A stretch of 64,000 nt of DNA. It comes from JAQWCH01 sp050952725. Lineage in GTDB: Bacteria > Bacillota_I > Bacilli_A > RFN20 > CAG-826. The notes below the pieces were generated by a model. It made no database searches. It had not been told where the DNA came from and saw only the letters and a list, made by a program, of their open reading frames with translations. The stretch's first letter is position 1; the number at the start of each line of letters is the position of its first letter. A program made the position numbers and the translations under genes. Of this stretch, positions 19,103-27,357 are shown piece after piece. The stretch is from contig JBMNLN010000001.1 in assembly GCA_050952725.1 (NCBI GenBank), positions 1,178,001 to 1,242,000 of the forward strand, read 5' to 3'.

Positions 19103-19127
19103 AAAGAGTGGGAATTTCCCACTCTTT
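19103..19127 (-). promoter_or_regulatory. Near-perfect inverted repeat in the rimP leader
   Basis: AAAGAGTGGGAA and TTCCCACTCTTT form a 12-bp inverted repeat with a single central base, 22 bases upstream of the rimP ATG and inside the transcribed leader. As RNA it would fold into a hairpin of about 10 bp followed by TTTGTTCTTC, so it may act as an attenuator; as DNA it could be an operator. NusA autoregulation of this operon is known in other bacteria, which makes attenuation plausible. Confidence 0.5.
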
Positions 19128-19169
19128 AAGTTCGAGTTTGGCTCCAAGACCGAGGCCTTGAACGACTAT

Positions 19170-19197
19170 ATAATAGCAAATATATTTTATTATGCAA
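19170..19197 (-). promoter_or_regulatory. Promoter of the rimP-nusA-ylxR-ylxQ-infB-rbfA operon
   Basis: Minus-strand TTGCAT (19192-19197), a 16-bp spacer and TATTAT (19170-19175). Transcription would start near 19163, giving a leader of about 80 bases that contains the inverted repeat at 19103-19127. Confidence 0.6.
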
Positions 19198-19252
19198 GCA
19201 AGAAAACATATCTATGCTGTCGCAATTTAAACTTTCTTGTAATCCATCAAAA

Positions 19253-19310
19253 TAAAAAGGCGATCTATTTATTTTTCGCGCCCAGATAATGGGGCTTTTT
19301 TATCGCCTTT
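19253..19310 (-). terminator. Terminator of the esterase gene
   Basis: AAAGGCGAT at the gene-proximal side pairs with ATCGCCTTT (long loop containing a smaller GCCC hairpin), followed by TTATTTTG on the minus strand. Confidence 0.7.
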
Positions 19311-19315
19311 GAAAA

Positions 19316-20080
19316 TTATTCAATCTGATGGTCAGCCAACCAACCCGATAAGAGTTTTACCCAAGTTGCGGCATGGGGAACAACATATGCAGCAGACTCG
19401 GCGGTCGCTTCATTAGCCAGGGAAAGCCCATGCGGGCCTTTTTCATAAAGATGGAATTCCACTGGGACTTTAGCTAAATATAACTGTCGCAAATAATCAA
19501 AAATCCCCTGTTGATCGACAGTTTCATCTTCGGCGGTCGACCAAATAAAGGTCGGCGGTGTGTATTTGGAGACATAATCGACAGCATCAACACTCCAAAT
19601 CATCCGCAGCGAACTCGCATCTTTCCCCGCGGTTTGGTCTAAGAGTTCATCCGCCACTTCTTGTTTCACGTATTTGCTGGTTAAAGCGGGATAACCTAAA
19701 ACCACGCGTTTGATGTATTTGTAAAAGAGCGATCCAGCAATCGCGGCTAAATGCCCCCCCGCACTAAAACCGATGATATTAATCCGCTCTGGATCAACAC
19801 GGAGGACATTGGCATTTTCGATGATATACTCTAAGGATTTTTTTACTTCATCGAGAACTTTTTGCAAATTGAAAGTCGGGTCGCGTTCAAAACATGAGTA
19901 ATCGAGGACAAACGCTTGATATCCAAGGGCATTTAACTGTTGCGCAATCGGAGGACCTTCGCGTAAGGAAGTGAAAACATAACCACCACCAGGCAAGATT
20001 AAAAAGGCTGGATACATCATCTTTTTCCGATAGACAGGCAAAAGATAAGGAGTTAAAACAGCGGTTTCATTAATCTGCAT
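19316..20080 (-). CDS. Alpha/beta-hydrolase esterase (acetyl-xylan-esterase / BD-FAE type)
   Basis: 254 residues with no signal peptide. The oxyanion region is LPGGGY, the nucleophile elbow GFSAGG, the acid lies in TAEDETV and the His in GPHGLSL. This matches the BD-FAE/acetyl esterase group that removes acetyl or other esters from imported sugars. ATG 20080 is preferred: GAGAGG then lies 8 bases upstream, whereas the ATG two codons earlier is too close. A single-gene transcript with its own terminator is likely. In this sugar-rich window, deacetylation of glycan fragments in the cytoplasm is a fair inference. Confidence 0.8.
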   Translation of the reverse strand: MQINETAVLTPYLLPVYRKKMMYPAFLILPGGGYVFTSLREGPPIAQQLNALGYQAFVLDYSCFERDPTFNLQKVLDEVKKSLEYIIENANVLRVDPERINIIGFSAGGHLAAIAGSLFYKYIKRVVLGYPALTSKYVKQEVADELLDQTAGKDASSLRMIWSVDAVDYVSKYTPPTFIWSTAEDETVDQQGIFDYLRQLYLAKVPVEFHLYEKGPHGLSLANEATAESAAYVVPHAATWVKLLSGWLADHQIE

Positions 20081-20134
20081 ATACATTACCTCTCATCAAT
20101 TTTAATTATAACTTATTTGCTGAAATCTTTAACT

Positions 20135-20875
20135 TTATTTGTTTCGCATCAACTTGAGGAGTCGCCATGATTTAACTGGTGTGCGATCAAGATATTTTTC
20201 CAAGTGATGGGCGAGAAAAAAGACCACGAAGAGCAGCAAGCCGATAATCACCAAAAATTGATACCAATGGATGATGGTAAACGATGAATAATCAAAGGCG
20301 ATACCAAGAAAAACATAGGTACCAATCCCGATTGAACGCAGAATGAAAGTCACGGGAATAAAATAACCATAACTCATCGAAGTCAGTCCTGCCAGCATCG
20401 TGATTTCATCATCGGGAAAAAATGGAAAAAGCATCATAATCGGATAATAGATTTTAGCTTTGGTCTCGAGTTTTTCCTGATATTTGCGCATCGTATCTTC
20501 ACCGATAATTCTTTGAACGATCACTTTGCCAAACAATTTACCGACAGAAAAATTTAGCACCGAGGCGATCAAGGTATTGACCGAGACTAAAACAAACGCG
20601 GTAAAAGGGGAGAACAATGCCATTCCTAACATGATAAATGCAGTGGTTTGCGCTGGGATGATAAACAAGACCACAGTCGAAAAGATTTGCACAATCGAGA
20701 AGATCAGCCATGCCCAAGCCCCCGCCCCATCGATAAAGGTGCGTATATCGTCCATCGTCCGATAACCATTGAAATAGAAAATCAGATAAATTAAAGCCGC
20801 TAGAGCGACGTAGAGCAAAAAGAATCCGATAATTTTTAAGGTTTTGGTCATGATTAATTTCCACTTGGTTTTCAT
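20135..20875 (-). CDS. TVP38/TMEM64 (VTT/SNARE-associated) family membrane protein
   Basis: 246 residues with about six hydrophobic segments. The central region, FSVGKLFGKVIVQRIIG followed by FPFFPDDEITMLAGLTSMSYGYF, is typical of the VTT domain shared by TVP38/TMEM64 and DedA proteins. Relatives are linked to lipid scrambling and envelope stability; the function here is not known. A Met at codon 9 is an alternative start. A TATAAT box lies about 22 bases upstream of the ATG. Confidence 0.8.
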   Translation of the reverse strand: MKTKWKLIMTKTLKIIGFFLLYVALAALIYLIFYFNGYRTMDDIRTFIDGAGAWAWLIFSIVQIFSTVVLFIIPAQTTAFIMLGMALFSPFTAFVLVSVNTLIASVLNFSVGKLFGKVIVQRIIGEDTMRKYQEKLETKAKIYYPIMMLFPFFPDDEITMLAGLTSMSYGYFIPVTFILRSIGIGTYVFLGIAFDYSSFTIIHWYQFLVIIGLLLFVVFFLAHHLEKYLDRTPVKSWRLLKLMRNK

Positions 20876-20933
20876 AATCGTTAATCCGCTCTTATATTAT
20901 AACGAAAACGTTTATTTGTTTGTCTTCATTTTT

Positions 20934-20957
20934 TAAAAAACGGAGCGCATTGCTCCG
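20934..20957 (-). terminator. Terminator downstream of the DUF898-like gene
   Basis: On the minus strand CGGAGC pairs with GCTCCG around AATGC and is followed by TTTTTT. Confidence 0.85.
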
Positions 20958-21005
20958 TGAAAAAAACATGTTATCAAAGGTGTTTTTTTATTTTAAAGGA
21001 GTTGT

Positions 21006-21335
21006 TTATTCAGCGGCTTCGACCACGACTTCATCAGCGAAATGCGTGTGTTTGGTTTGCCATTGGACGAGTTTAATCGGAACCCATAAGCCATAGATTC
21101 CGAAGGTGATGATCATTAATAATAACCACTTAATCCAGTTGCCGAATAAACCGCCCCCTGTGCCATCGAAACGAAGTCTTCGGCCTTCGATGACAGTGTG
21201 TGATGCCATCCAGCGTAAAAGTAAGACTGCTGCCCATGGAAAGCAAATGCCAAACGTAACGCTTGTGATTAGCCCTGCAACAATGGACCAACCAAGAAAG
21301 GGGAGTAGTTTCCCATCAAAACGTGATTCTTTCAT
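21006..21335 (-). CDS. Small DUF898-like (YjgN-type) membrane protein
   Basis: 109 residues with two to three membrane segments. The phrase RRLRFDGTGGGLFGNWIKW followed by ITFGIYGLWVPIKLVQW is characteristic of DUF898/YjgN-family proteins, here in a short single-unit form. Function is unknown. AAGGAG lies 12 bases before the ATG and a strong terminator follows, so it is probably transcribed alone. Confidence 0.75.
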   Translation of the reverse strand: MKESRFDGKLLPFLGWSIVAGLITSVTFGICFPWAAVLLLRWMASHTVIEGRRLRFDGTGGGLFGNWIKWLLLMIITFGIYGLWVPIKLVQWQTKHTHFADEVVVEAAE

Positions 21336-21496
21336 AAATTATTATTCTCCTTTTTCATTATGACAAATTTAGTATGACACAATAATTGATTTTCGAGAAG
21401 ATATTAATTTATTTTTTTGATTAATTCGCGCTCAAAAAGATACCGATGCTATATAATGGAAACAAAGTAAATAATTAGCATGGTGGAGGGAGAATT

Positions 21497-22759
21497 ATGC
21501 GCATCACGAAGAAAGATCAACCAATTACCATCGTCGTAGTTGGCGCTGGACATCGCTCTGATCAATATTTGGAGGCTATCAATAAATTCTATCCTGGGAA
21601 AACTAAAGTAGTGGCCATCTTCGAACCCAACCCAAGGCGGATTGAATTATTTAAACAAAAATATCAGGTGGAAAAAGTTTATCCAGAAGGATATACCGCA
21701 TTTTTAGAAATCAACAAGCGCATCGCGGATATCGTCATCATTGGCACGAATGATGATATGCATTATCTGCCTGCCAAACATGCTTTGCTCTTAGGTTATG
21801 ACATCCTTTTAGAGAAGCCTATCTGTCAACAACTCGACCAGGTTTTAGAATTAAAAGACCTGCAAAAACCCAATCAATTTGTTGCGGTTTGTCATGTTTT
21901 GCGGCACTCACCTTTCTTTGTCAAAATAAAAGAAATCATCGATTCCAAGGTCATTGGTAACATCGTTAATATCCAGCATAATGAAAATATCGGGTTTTTC
22001 CATTTTGCCCACTCTTATGTTCGGGGCAATTGGCGGAATCATGAAGTCGCCGCTCCATTGATTATTGCCAAATCTTGTCATGACCTTGATATCTTGCTTT
22101 TCTTGACGGGTAAACGCTGTGTCCGCTTGTCATCATTTGGCGCACTCTCTTTCTTTAAACATGAAAATTATGACGAAAAGACCATGGCGAAATTATGCCC
22201 CGATTGCCCAAGACAAAATACTTGTCCCTATTCAGCGATGCGCATTTATGGTGCTGGGGCTTTTGATTGGTTCGATCTTCCCCATCATACTCCCGAACTC
22301 CTTGCGCAGGCTCTGCGACAAAGTCCCTATGGTCGCTGTGTTTTTGCTTCCGATAACGATGTGGTTGATCATCAAGTCACGATCATCGAATTCACTGATG
22401 GGGTGACTGCGACATTTAATCTTTCAGCTTTTACCAGTCATATTACCCGCACCTTAAAAATCATGGGTGAATATGGTGAGATTCGCGCAAATAGCGATTT
22501 CCGCGAAATTGAAGTCAAAGTCTTCGGGGAACCTGACCGCATTGTGAAAGTTGAAACTGATTTTGTCGGTGGTCATGATGGAGCGGATGAGGCGATGATG
22601 ACCAATTTCATGGAAGCATATTTAAATGACCGCCCCTTTGCCACCACGTTAAAAGAGTCAATTGAATCGCATGTGATGGGTTTTAAAGCGGAAGAATCAC
22701 GCTTAAATAACGGCGAAGTTCGGGAAATCCTCACGGTGATGGAAAACCAAAACAAATAG
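21497..22759 (+). CDS. Gfo/Idh/MocA family NAD(P)-dependent oxidoreductase
   Basis: 420 residues. The N-terminal Rossmann domain shows VVVGAGHRSDQY (nucleotide-binding loop) and the conserved EKP (LLEKPICQ) of the family; the C-terminal part has the usual HDLDILLFLTG segment. Members oxidise or reduce sugars and sugar derivatives. A Cys-rich patch CPDCPRQNTCPYS near residues 235-247 is unusual in the family and could bind metal; such Cys sets are known in one subgroup. GGTGGAGGG lies upstream of the ATG, and TATAAT at 21452-21457 is a likely -10 box. It is convergent with nagA. Confidence 0.85.
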   Translation: MRITKKDQPITIVVVGAGHRSDQYLEAINKFYPGKTKVVAIFEPNPRRIELFKQKYQVEKVYPEGYTAFLEINKRIADIVIIGTNDDMHYLPAKHALLLGYDILLEKPICQQLDQVLELKDLQKPNQFVAVCHVLRHSPFFVKIKEIIDSKVIGNIVNIQHNENIGFFHFAHSYVRGNWRNHEVAAPLIIAKSCHDLDILLFLTGKRCVRLSSFGALSFFKHENYDEKTMAKLCPDCPRQNTCPYSAMRIYGAGAFDWFDLPHHTPELLAQALRQSPYGRCVFASDNDVVDHQVTIIEFTDGVTATFNLSAFTSHITRTLKIMGEYGEIRANSDFREIEVKVFGEPDRIVKVETDFVGGHDGADEAMMTNFMEAYLNDRPFATTLKESIESHVMGFKAEESRLNNGEVREILTVMENQNK

Positions 22760-22784
22760 GCTGGTTTTACAAAATATTCACAAC

Positions 22785-22809
22785 AAAAAGCGCTCATTTC
22801 AGATGAGCG
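22785..22809 (-). terminator. Terminator overlapping the 3' end of nagA
   Basis: CGCTCAT (22791-22797) and ATGAGCG (22803-22809) form a hairpin that includes the nagA stop codon, followed on the minus strand by TTTTTG. It also has TTTT on the plus strand, so it may serve the convergent gene as well. Confidence 0.8.
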
Positions 22810-23926
22810 TTTTAATTACTTTAAAATCCTTATCAACCACGGTAAAGCGTGCCCGATTACCCACTTTAATTGAACCGATATCAGGAATGTTTAAGTTCGC
22901 GGCTGGATTTTTAGTCACTAAATCGATTATTTGGGTGAAAGATAATTCAGGTAAGATTTCTTTGATGTTTTTTAATGCTTGATCAAGGCGCAAAATACTC
23001 CCCGCGAGAATCCCCATCGCGTTTCGGGCTTGGCCATTTTTCACAAAGACTTTTTGCCCCCCTAGTTGATATTCGCCATCAGGGAGATATTTAGCTTCAA
23101 TCGCATCGCTAACTAAAATGACTTTTTCAGGTCCTTTCATCTTGAACAGTAGGCGAATGGCTTCTGGACTGACATGGTGAAAATCGGCAATCAACTCTGA
23201 ATAGACCCGATCATTTAATAAAAGCGCACCTAATGTCCCAATTTCCCGATGATGAATGCCGCGCATCGCGTTAAAGGTGTGAGTTGTGCAGCTGGCTCCC
23301 GCTTTAAAAGCGGTTTGTGCTTCAAAGAAAGTAGCATTGGTGTGTCCAACCGAAGCCGTGATTCCTAAAGAGAGAATCAGAGGGAGGATTTTGATCCCAT
23401 CTTCTTCAGGAGCGTAAGTAACAATCGCAATTTCTTCATTGGCGGCTTTTAACAGTTCTTGCAGATATTGTTTATCACCGCGACTTAAATATCGCGGATC
23501 TTGCACCCCAGCATAAGCGGGGGATAAAAACGGACCCTCGAGATGTGCCCCGAGAATTTCAGCTCCTTTAGTTTTCATCTTCTTCGCTTTGACGATGTTT
23601 TTTAAAGCGTCGATAATTTTCTTTTTCGCCATTGTCATCGTCGTCGGGCAAAAATAAGTAACACCTTCTTGCAGAAGTTGTTCTCCCATTAATAGTAGTT
23701 CGGCGGGTGTTGCCTCCATCGTATCAATCCCAAAACAACCATGGATGTGTTGATCGATAAAACCAGGGACAACAATTTGATCATCTGGGAGAGTGATAAG
23801 ATCAGAGAGATTCTCAGCAACCTCGCCGATATGAGTGATGCGTCCATCTTTAACTAGAAGCGAAGTCTTAATCACGCCTTTTCCATCAACGTAGATGTTG
23901 CTATTTTTTATTCCTTGCATCTTCAT
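22799..23926 (-). CDS. nagA: N-acetylglucosamine-6-phosphate deacetylase
   Basis: 375 residues of the amidohydrolase superfamily. Motifs in order: PGFIDQHIHG (metal site), HLEGPF, GHTNA, HTFNAM and VSDAIEA (catalytic Asp). It removes acetate from GlcNAc-6-phosphate in the cytoplasm. The start at 23926 is chosen from AAAGG a few bases upstream; another ATG at 23920 is possible. It overlaps the upstream GH36 gene by 26 bases and is cotranscribed with it. The link to GH84, which releases GlcNAc outside the cell, is inference. No nagB lies in the window. Confidence 0.92.
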   Translation of the reverse strand: MKMQGIKNSNIYVDGKGVIKTSLLVKDGRITHIGEVAENLSDLITLPDDQIVVPGFIDQHIHGCFGIDTMEATPAELLLMGEQLLQEGVTYFCPTTMTMAKKKIIDALKNIVKAKKMKTKGAEILGAHLEGPFLSPAYAGVQDPRYLSRGDKQYLQELLKAANEEIAIVTYAPEEDGIKILPLILSLGITASVGHTNATFFEAQTAFKAGASCTTHTFNAMRGIHHREIGTLGALLLNDRVYSELIADFHHVSPEAIRLLFKMKGPEKVILVSDAIEAKYLPDGEYQLGGQKVFVKNGQARNAMGILAGSILRLDQALKNIKEILPELSFTQIIDLVTKNPAANLNIPDIGSIKVGNRARFTVVDKDFKVIKTLI

Positions 23927-26084
23927 CAATCCTTTCAATCACGAAAAGTCGGGAGGCGATGGTGTCATTTTTCTCATTCCCTAACTCTTCGGCAAAATAA
24001 TGATCCAAATTTAAAATGGTCTTGTTCAATTCATGTCCCGTCTTATAGACGACTGATACAAAGGGAAGATTATCTTGATTGCGAATCACAATCCGATAAC
24101 GGCGATTAGTCGCAAACCCCGAAAGTGGTAAACGAAGATTTTTCGCCTCTTTATCGGTTACCGCGACCAGAAGAATCGCTTTTTTGAAATTTTCCCGTTG
24201 ATCTTTAATTAAATAAGCATAAACTGGCGAGGTAAAAGCACTGCTAAGTTGAGTGTAAATGCCATGTAAAAGTAAGGGAGCATGTTCTTTGTAAAAGTCA
24301 ATTTGCGCTTTAATTGTTTTTAATTCTTGGTCGGAGAGTTTGGTTAAATCCATCTCATAACCAAACGCCCCAATACTAGCGATATTGAAACGACTTTCTA
24401 AGGGAGTTGACCGTTTGGTTAACGTGTTTGGAGTTTGCGAAACATGGCTACCAAAAGTCGATTGCGGATAACCATGCAAGGTTCCCTCCTGGATATAAAT
24501 ACGACTTAATGCATCAGTATTATCAGAAGCCCAAATCTGCGGGAAATAATACAAAGTTCCTAAATCAAAGCGATTACCACCTGAGGAACAAGCCTCAATT
24601 AAAATCTGGGGATATCGAGTTACTAATCGATTCCAGAAATCATAGAGACCGAGGACATAGCGATGCTGATATTCACCTTGATTTTTGAGTATAGGAGAAT
24701 AGATATCACTCATATAGCGATTCGCATCAAGTTTAAGGTAATCTGGTTGTAGTTTGTCGATTACCTTGCTCATCATGGTAAAGATATAATCGCGAACTTT
24801 GGCGGAAGAAAAATCTAACATCAATTGCTGTCGTCGTTCAATTGGCGTAATTCCTGGAATAACCATCGCAAAACTAGGGTGTTTTTCAAAAAGTTGCGAT
24901 TTTTGGCTAATCATTTCTGGTTCAAACCAAAGACCAAATTTCAATCCAAGTCCCTTAATGTCGTTAACTAAACTAGCAAGTCCCCCGGTTTTTTCCTCAT
25001 AGTCGAACCAGTCTCCCAATGAGGTCGTATCATCATCGCGTCGTCCAAACCATCCATCATCAAGAACGAATAAATCAACTCCGACATCTTTGGCAACTTT
25101 CGCTAGGTTGAGAATTTTTTTGCGGTCGAAGTCAAAATAAATACCTTCCCATGAATTGAGTAAGACGTGACCAGTGTTTTTTTTAGCCGGCAAGATATTA
25201 TTCCGCACGAATTCATGCATCTTAGTTTGGACATCTTCCAGTGATGTTCCGATAGTAATAACGGCTTCGGGAGTTATAAATTCCTCTTGGGGTGCTAAAT
25301 CATAGGAGAAAACGTCTTCATTAAGTCCAGTAAGAAAGCGCGATTTTCCCAAAGGAAGGGCCTCAATCGATTCTCCATGTGATCCTGAGTAGATAAGGTT
25401 GCTACCGATATAGAGATTTTCGTTTCTGAGAATAACGAAGGGATTATGGACATTTGATGATAAGCCCGAGGCCGTTTTCACGCAAAAGAGGCCGGTTTTG
25501 ACATCGGTTTGATGCAAATGACGTTCGCGACACCAAGCGCCATCAAAGGTGTAGAGGGTATTATCGGTGTTGAGAAAATCTAGTTGTAAGGACTTGGCTT
25601 TCACTAGCACAAATGGAGTTTTACCGATGTTTTTAATTTTTAAAGAAAACACTATTCCCTCGGATTGATGATGAGTGGAAATATATTGTTCAACTAGGAG
25701 GCGCTTAGTTTCATCAAGATATGAAATCACTAGAGTCTGCTTCTTATCACGCGAATGCGGACCTGGGAATTCTCCTGGAAAATTGTCCACGATATCAAAG
25801 CCAACTGGAGTAAAACGTTGAACATAAATGCCTTTTTCATCAACGAGTTTAATCATGGGTTCTAAATCACCACCATCCGACCAACTCGAGAAGACAGATG
25901 GGGTCATATCCAATGCATCGCTGGAAGCGTGGCGATTATAGAGACTTTCTTTGCGAACTAGTCCGCATACATCATGGGTATTTTCGCCTAGGTAAGCAAT
26001 TTCAGCCACATGCGAAAACTGCAACACTAAGGCGTGTTTTTTTGTCGTGAGTACAACGGTTCTTTCATTGATCTTTTCAATCAT
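23901..26084 (-). CDS. GH36 alpha-galactosidase (copy 1)
   Basis: 727 residues, the usual size of bacterial GH36 enzymes, with no signal peptide. The nucleophile motif is LKLDANR (Asp453) and the acid/base motif SDNTD (Asp521). Upstream comes VLDDGWFGRRDDD and after it CSSGGNRFDLG, both family marks. It cleaves terminal alpha-1,6-galactose from raffinose-type sugars or galactomannan oligomers, and some members act on alpha-GalNAc. The canonical KWD is KLD here. Its coupling to nagA suggests an amino-sugar-containing substrate (inference). A second GH36 lies in the galactose locus. Confidence 0.88.
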   Translation of the reverse strand: MIEKINERTVVLTTKKHALVLQFSHVAEIAYLGENTHDVCGLVRKESLYNRHASSDALDMTPSVFSSWSDGGDLEPMIKLVDEKGIYVQRFTPVGFDIVDNFPGEFPGPHSRDKKQTLVISYLDETKRLLVEQYISTHHQSEGIVFSLKIKNIGKTPFVLVKAKSLQLDFLNTDNTLYTFDGAWCRERHLHQTDVKTGLFCVKTASGLSSNVHNPFVILRNENLYIGSNLIYSGSHGESIEALPLGKSRFLTGLNEDVFSYDLAPQEEFITPEAVITIGTSLEDVQTKMHEFVRNNILPAKKNTGHVLLNSWEGIYFDFDRKKILNLAKVAKDVGVDLFVLDDGWFGRRDDDTTSLGDWFDYEEKTGGLASLVNDIKGLGLKFGLWFEPEMISQKSQLFEKHPSFAMVIPGITPIERRQQLMLDFSSAKVRDYIFTMMSKVIDKLQPDYLKLDANRYMSDIYSPILKNQGEYQHRYVLGLYDFWNRLVTRYPQILIEACSSGGNRFDLGTLYYFPQIWASDNTDALSRIYIQEGTLHGYPQSTFGSHVSQTPNTLTKRSTPLESRFNIASIGAFGYEMDLTKLSDQELKTIKAQIDFYKEHAPLLLHGIYTQLSSAFTSPVYAYLIKDQRENFKKAILLVAVTDKEAKNLRLPLSGFATNRRYRIVIRNQDNLPFVSVVYKTGHELNKTILNLDHYFAEELGNEKNDTIASRLFVIERIDEDARNKK

Positions 26085-26300
26085 AATCTGCTCTTTATTT
26101 TATTTTATAATTTTTCATCTTTTCATACTAGTATTTACAAAAATAACTTGTGAATAAGCGGTATTTCCATTGAAGGTTACTTGTTTTATCTAGAAGTAAA
26201 TTTCTAGGTTTTTTTACAGAGTTTTTTACAGCTTAAATAAGCATGGTAGTCTCCTTTCTCAGTGTGCTTACTAGAATTGTGGACTACCTTTTGGTTTATT
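26085..26300. other. Intergenic region between divergent GH36 and Gfo/Idh genes
   Basis: No gene is seen. It holds a hairpin CTAGAA/TTCTAG followed by a T-run on the plus strand (about 26194-26217) and a long-loop inverted repeat GGTAGTC (26245-26251) with GACTACC (26282-26288). On the minus strand the second arm is preceded by AAGGAG and followed by a three-codon ATG frame, which I do not call a gene. TATAAA near 26104-26109 (minus) may serve the GH36 gene. Confidence 0.4.
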
Positions 26301-26361
26301 ACCTACAAATGTGAAACGGTATCTTCCACAAATTGCGAAAACTTATTAGTCATGATAGTAT
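26301..26361 (+). promoter_or_regulatory. Promoter of the second Gfo/Idh gene with an upstream 23-bp conserved element
   Basis: TTGCGA (26333-26338), 17 bp, TAGTAT (26356-26361), then 7 bases to the ATG, so the mRNA is predicted to be leaderless. Nine bases upstream of the -35, positions 26301-26323 (ACCTACAAAT..TGAAACGGTATC) match 22 of 23 bases with 62369-62391, where the element has the same orientation to another promoter. This suggests a shared activator site. Confidence 0.6.
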
Positions 26362-26368
26362 TTAGAAT

Positions 26369-27355
26369 ATGAGAACTGGCTTAATCGGCTTGGGAAATAT
26401 TTCTTTAAAGTATGTTAAAGGTTTGAAAGAAGCAACATTTTTTGATTTGGTCGCGGTTTGCGATACCAATCAAGATGCCATTGGCCTTACCATCTATAAA
26501 AAACAAAGATTTTATCAGTCCCATGAAGAGATGATTCAAAACGAAAAACTCGATTATGTCATTATTGCCACACCGCCGAAAACGCATTTTGAAATTGCAA
26601 AATATGCCTTGGAGCACAATGTTAATATCATCATTGAAAAACCTCTTACTTTATGTGGAAAAGAGATGGAGAGTTTATTCGCATTAGCCAGGGAGAAAAA
26701 ATTAGTGTTCAATACCTCTTTCCATTGGCAAAACGGAACGGAAGTCAAATATTTTAATCGCAATTTTGATGTGAAAAAAATCGAAGAAATCCACATTTCG
26801 GTTAATGATCCCTATTCCGCCGATGGCGATAATATCGAGCAAGATAAAATTCCCTTAGAGGGCGCTTTTATCGATAGCGGCGTGAACGCTTTAAGTTTGA
26901 TAAAGATGTGGTTACCCTTTGAGGATATCAAACTGATCAAGCGGGATTTTCTCATTGCTAAAAATGTTGATTTGCCAATTTATTACCAAGTAAAAGCGTT
27001 GATTGATAAAGTGCCAATTACCATTACCGTTGATTGGCGAAAACCAATAAATCTTAAAGTCACCCGATTAGTTTATGAAGGGAAGCCTTTCATAATCCAT
27101 CACTCTAAACAAATGCTCTTCTTTGAAAATCAAGAATATAGGTTTGACACTAGCGAAATAAGTCAAACGAGGACGAATGCGACAAAAAGAGGAGTTATTC
27201 CTGCTCCCCCTCGAACTAATAATGAATTTCAAACCATGGACCGGATGGAGCGGCATTATTTTAATTTCTTCACCAACTTTAAGGGAAAATCCAATATTGC
27301 AATGACGAGAAACATTCATCGCGCACTGTTTTTTCTCGATATCAAGGAGCATTGA
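26369..27355 (+). CDS. Gfo/Idh/MocA family oxidoreductase (second, divergent type)
   Basis: 328 residues. The N-terminus MRTGLIGLGNIS is the Rossmann loop and IIEKPLTL the family EKP motif, followed by NTSFHWQNG. The C-terminal domain is shorter and less typical than in the copy at 21.5 kb, so the substrate is unclear. The ATG has no ribosome binding site and sits 7 bases after the -10 box. It is followed after 2 bases by a membrane-protein gene, and the stop-start spacing suggests an operon of two or three genes. Sequence is more AT-rich than the sugar genes. Confidence 0.8.
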   Translation: MRTGLIGLGNISLKYVKGLKEATFFDLVAVCDTNQDAIGLTIYKKQRFYQSHEEMIQNEKLDYVIIATPPKTHFEIAKYALEHNVNIIIEKPLTLCGKEMESLFALAREKKLVFNTSFHWQNGTEVKYFNRNFDVKKIEEIHISVNDPYSADGDNIEQDKIPLEGAFIDSGVNALSLIKMWLPFEDIKLIKRDFLIAKNVDLPIYYQVKALIDKVPITITVDWRKPINLKVTRLVYEGKPFIIHHSKQMLFFENQEYRFDTSEISQTRTNATKRGVIPAPPRTNNEFQTMDRMERHYFNFFTNFKGKSNIAMTRNIHRALFFLDIKEH

Positions 27356-27357
27356 TT

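Noticed and set aside
26245..26288. Third RNA of the 55-nt design (GGTAGTC/GACTACC)
   Set aside because: Stem and loop length fit, but there is only TTTT after the stem and no convincing promoter.
26301..26323. Catabolite (cre) site
   Set aside because: TGAAACGGTATC lacks the NCG spacing of the cre consensus, and conservation extends well beyond the 14-bp core on one side.
22799..27355. TGA read as Trp (mollicute code 4)
   Set aside because: Trp is TGG throughout, and TGA ends nagA and the Gfo/Idh gene at sites that fit family ends.
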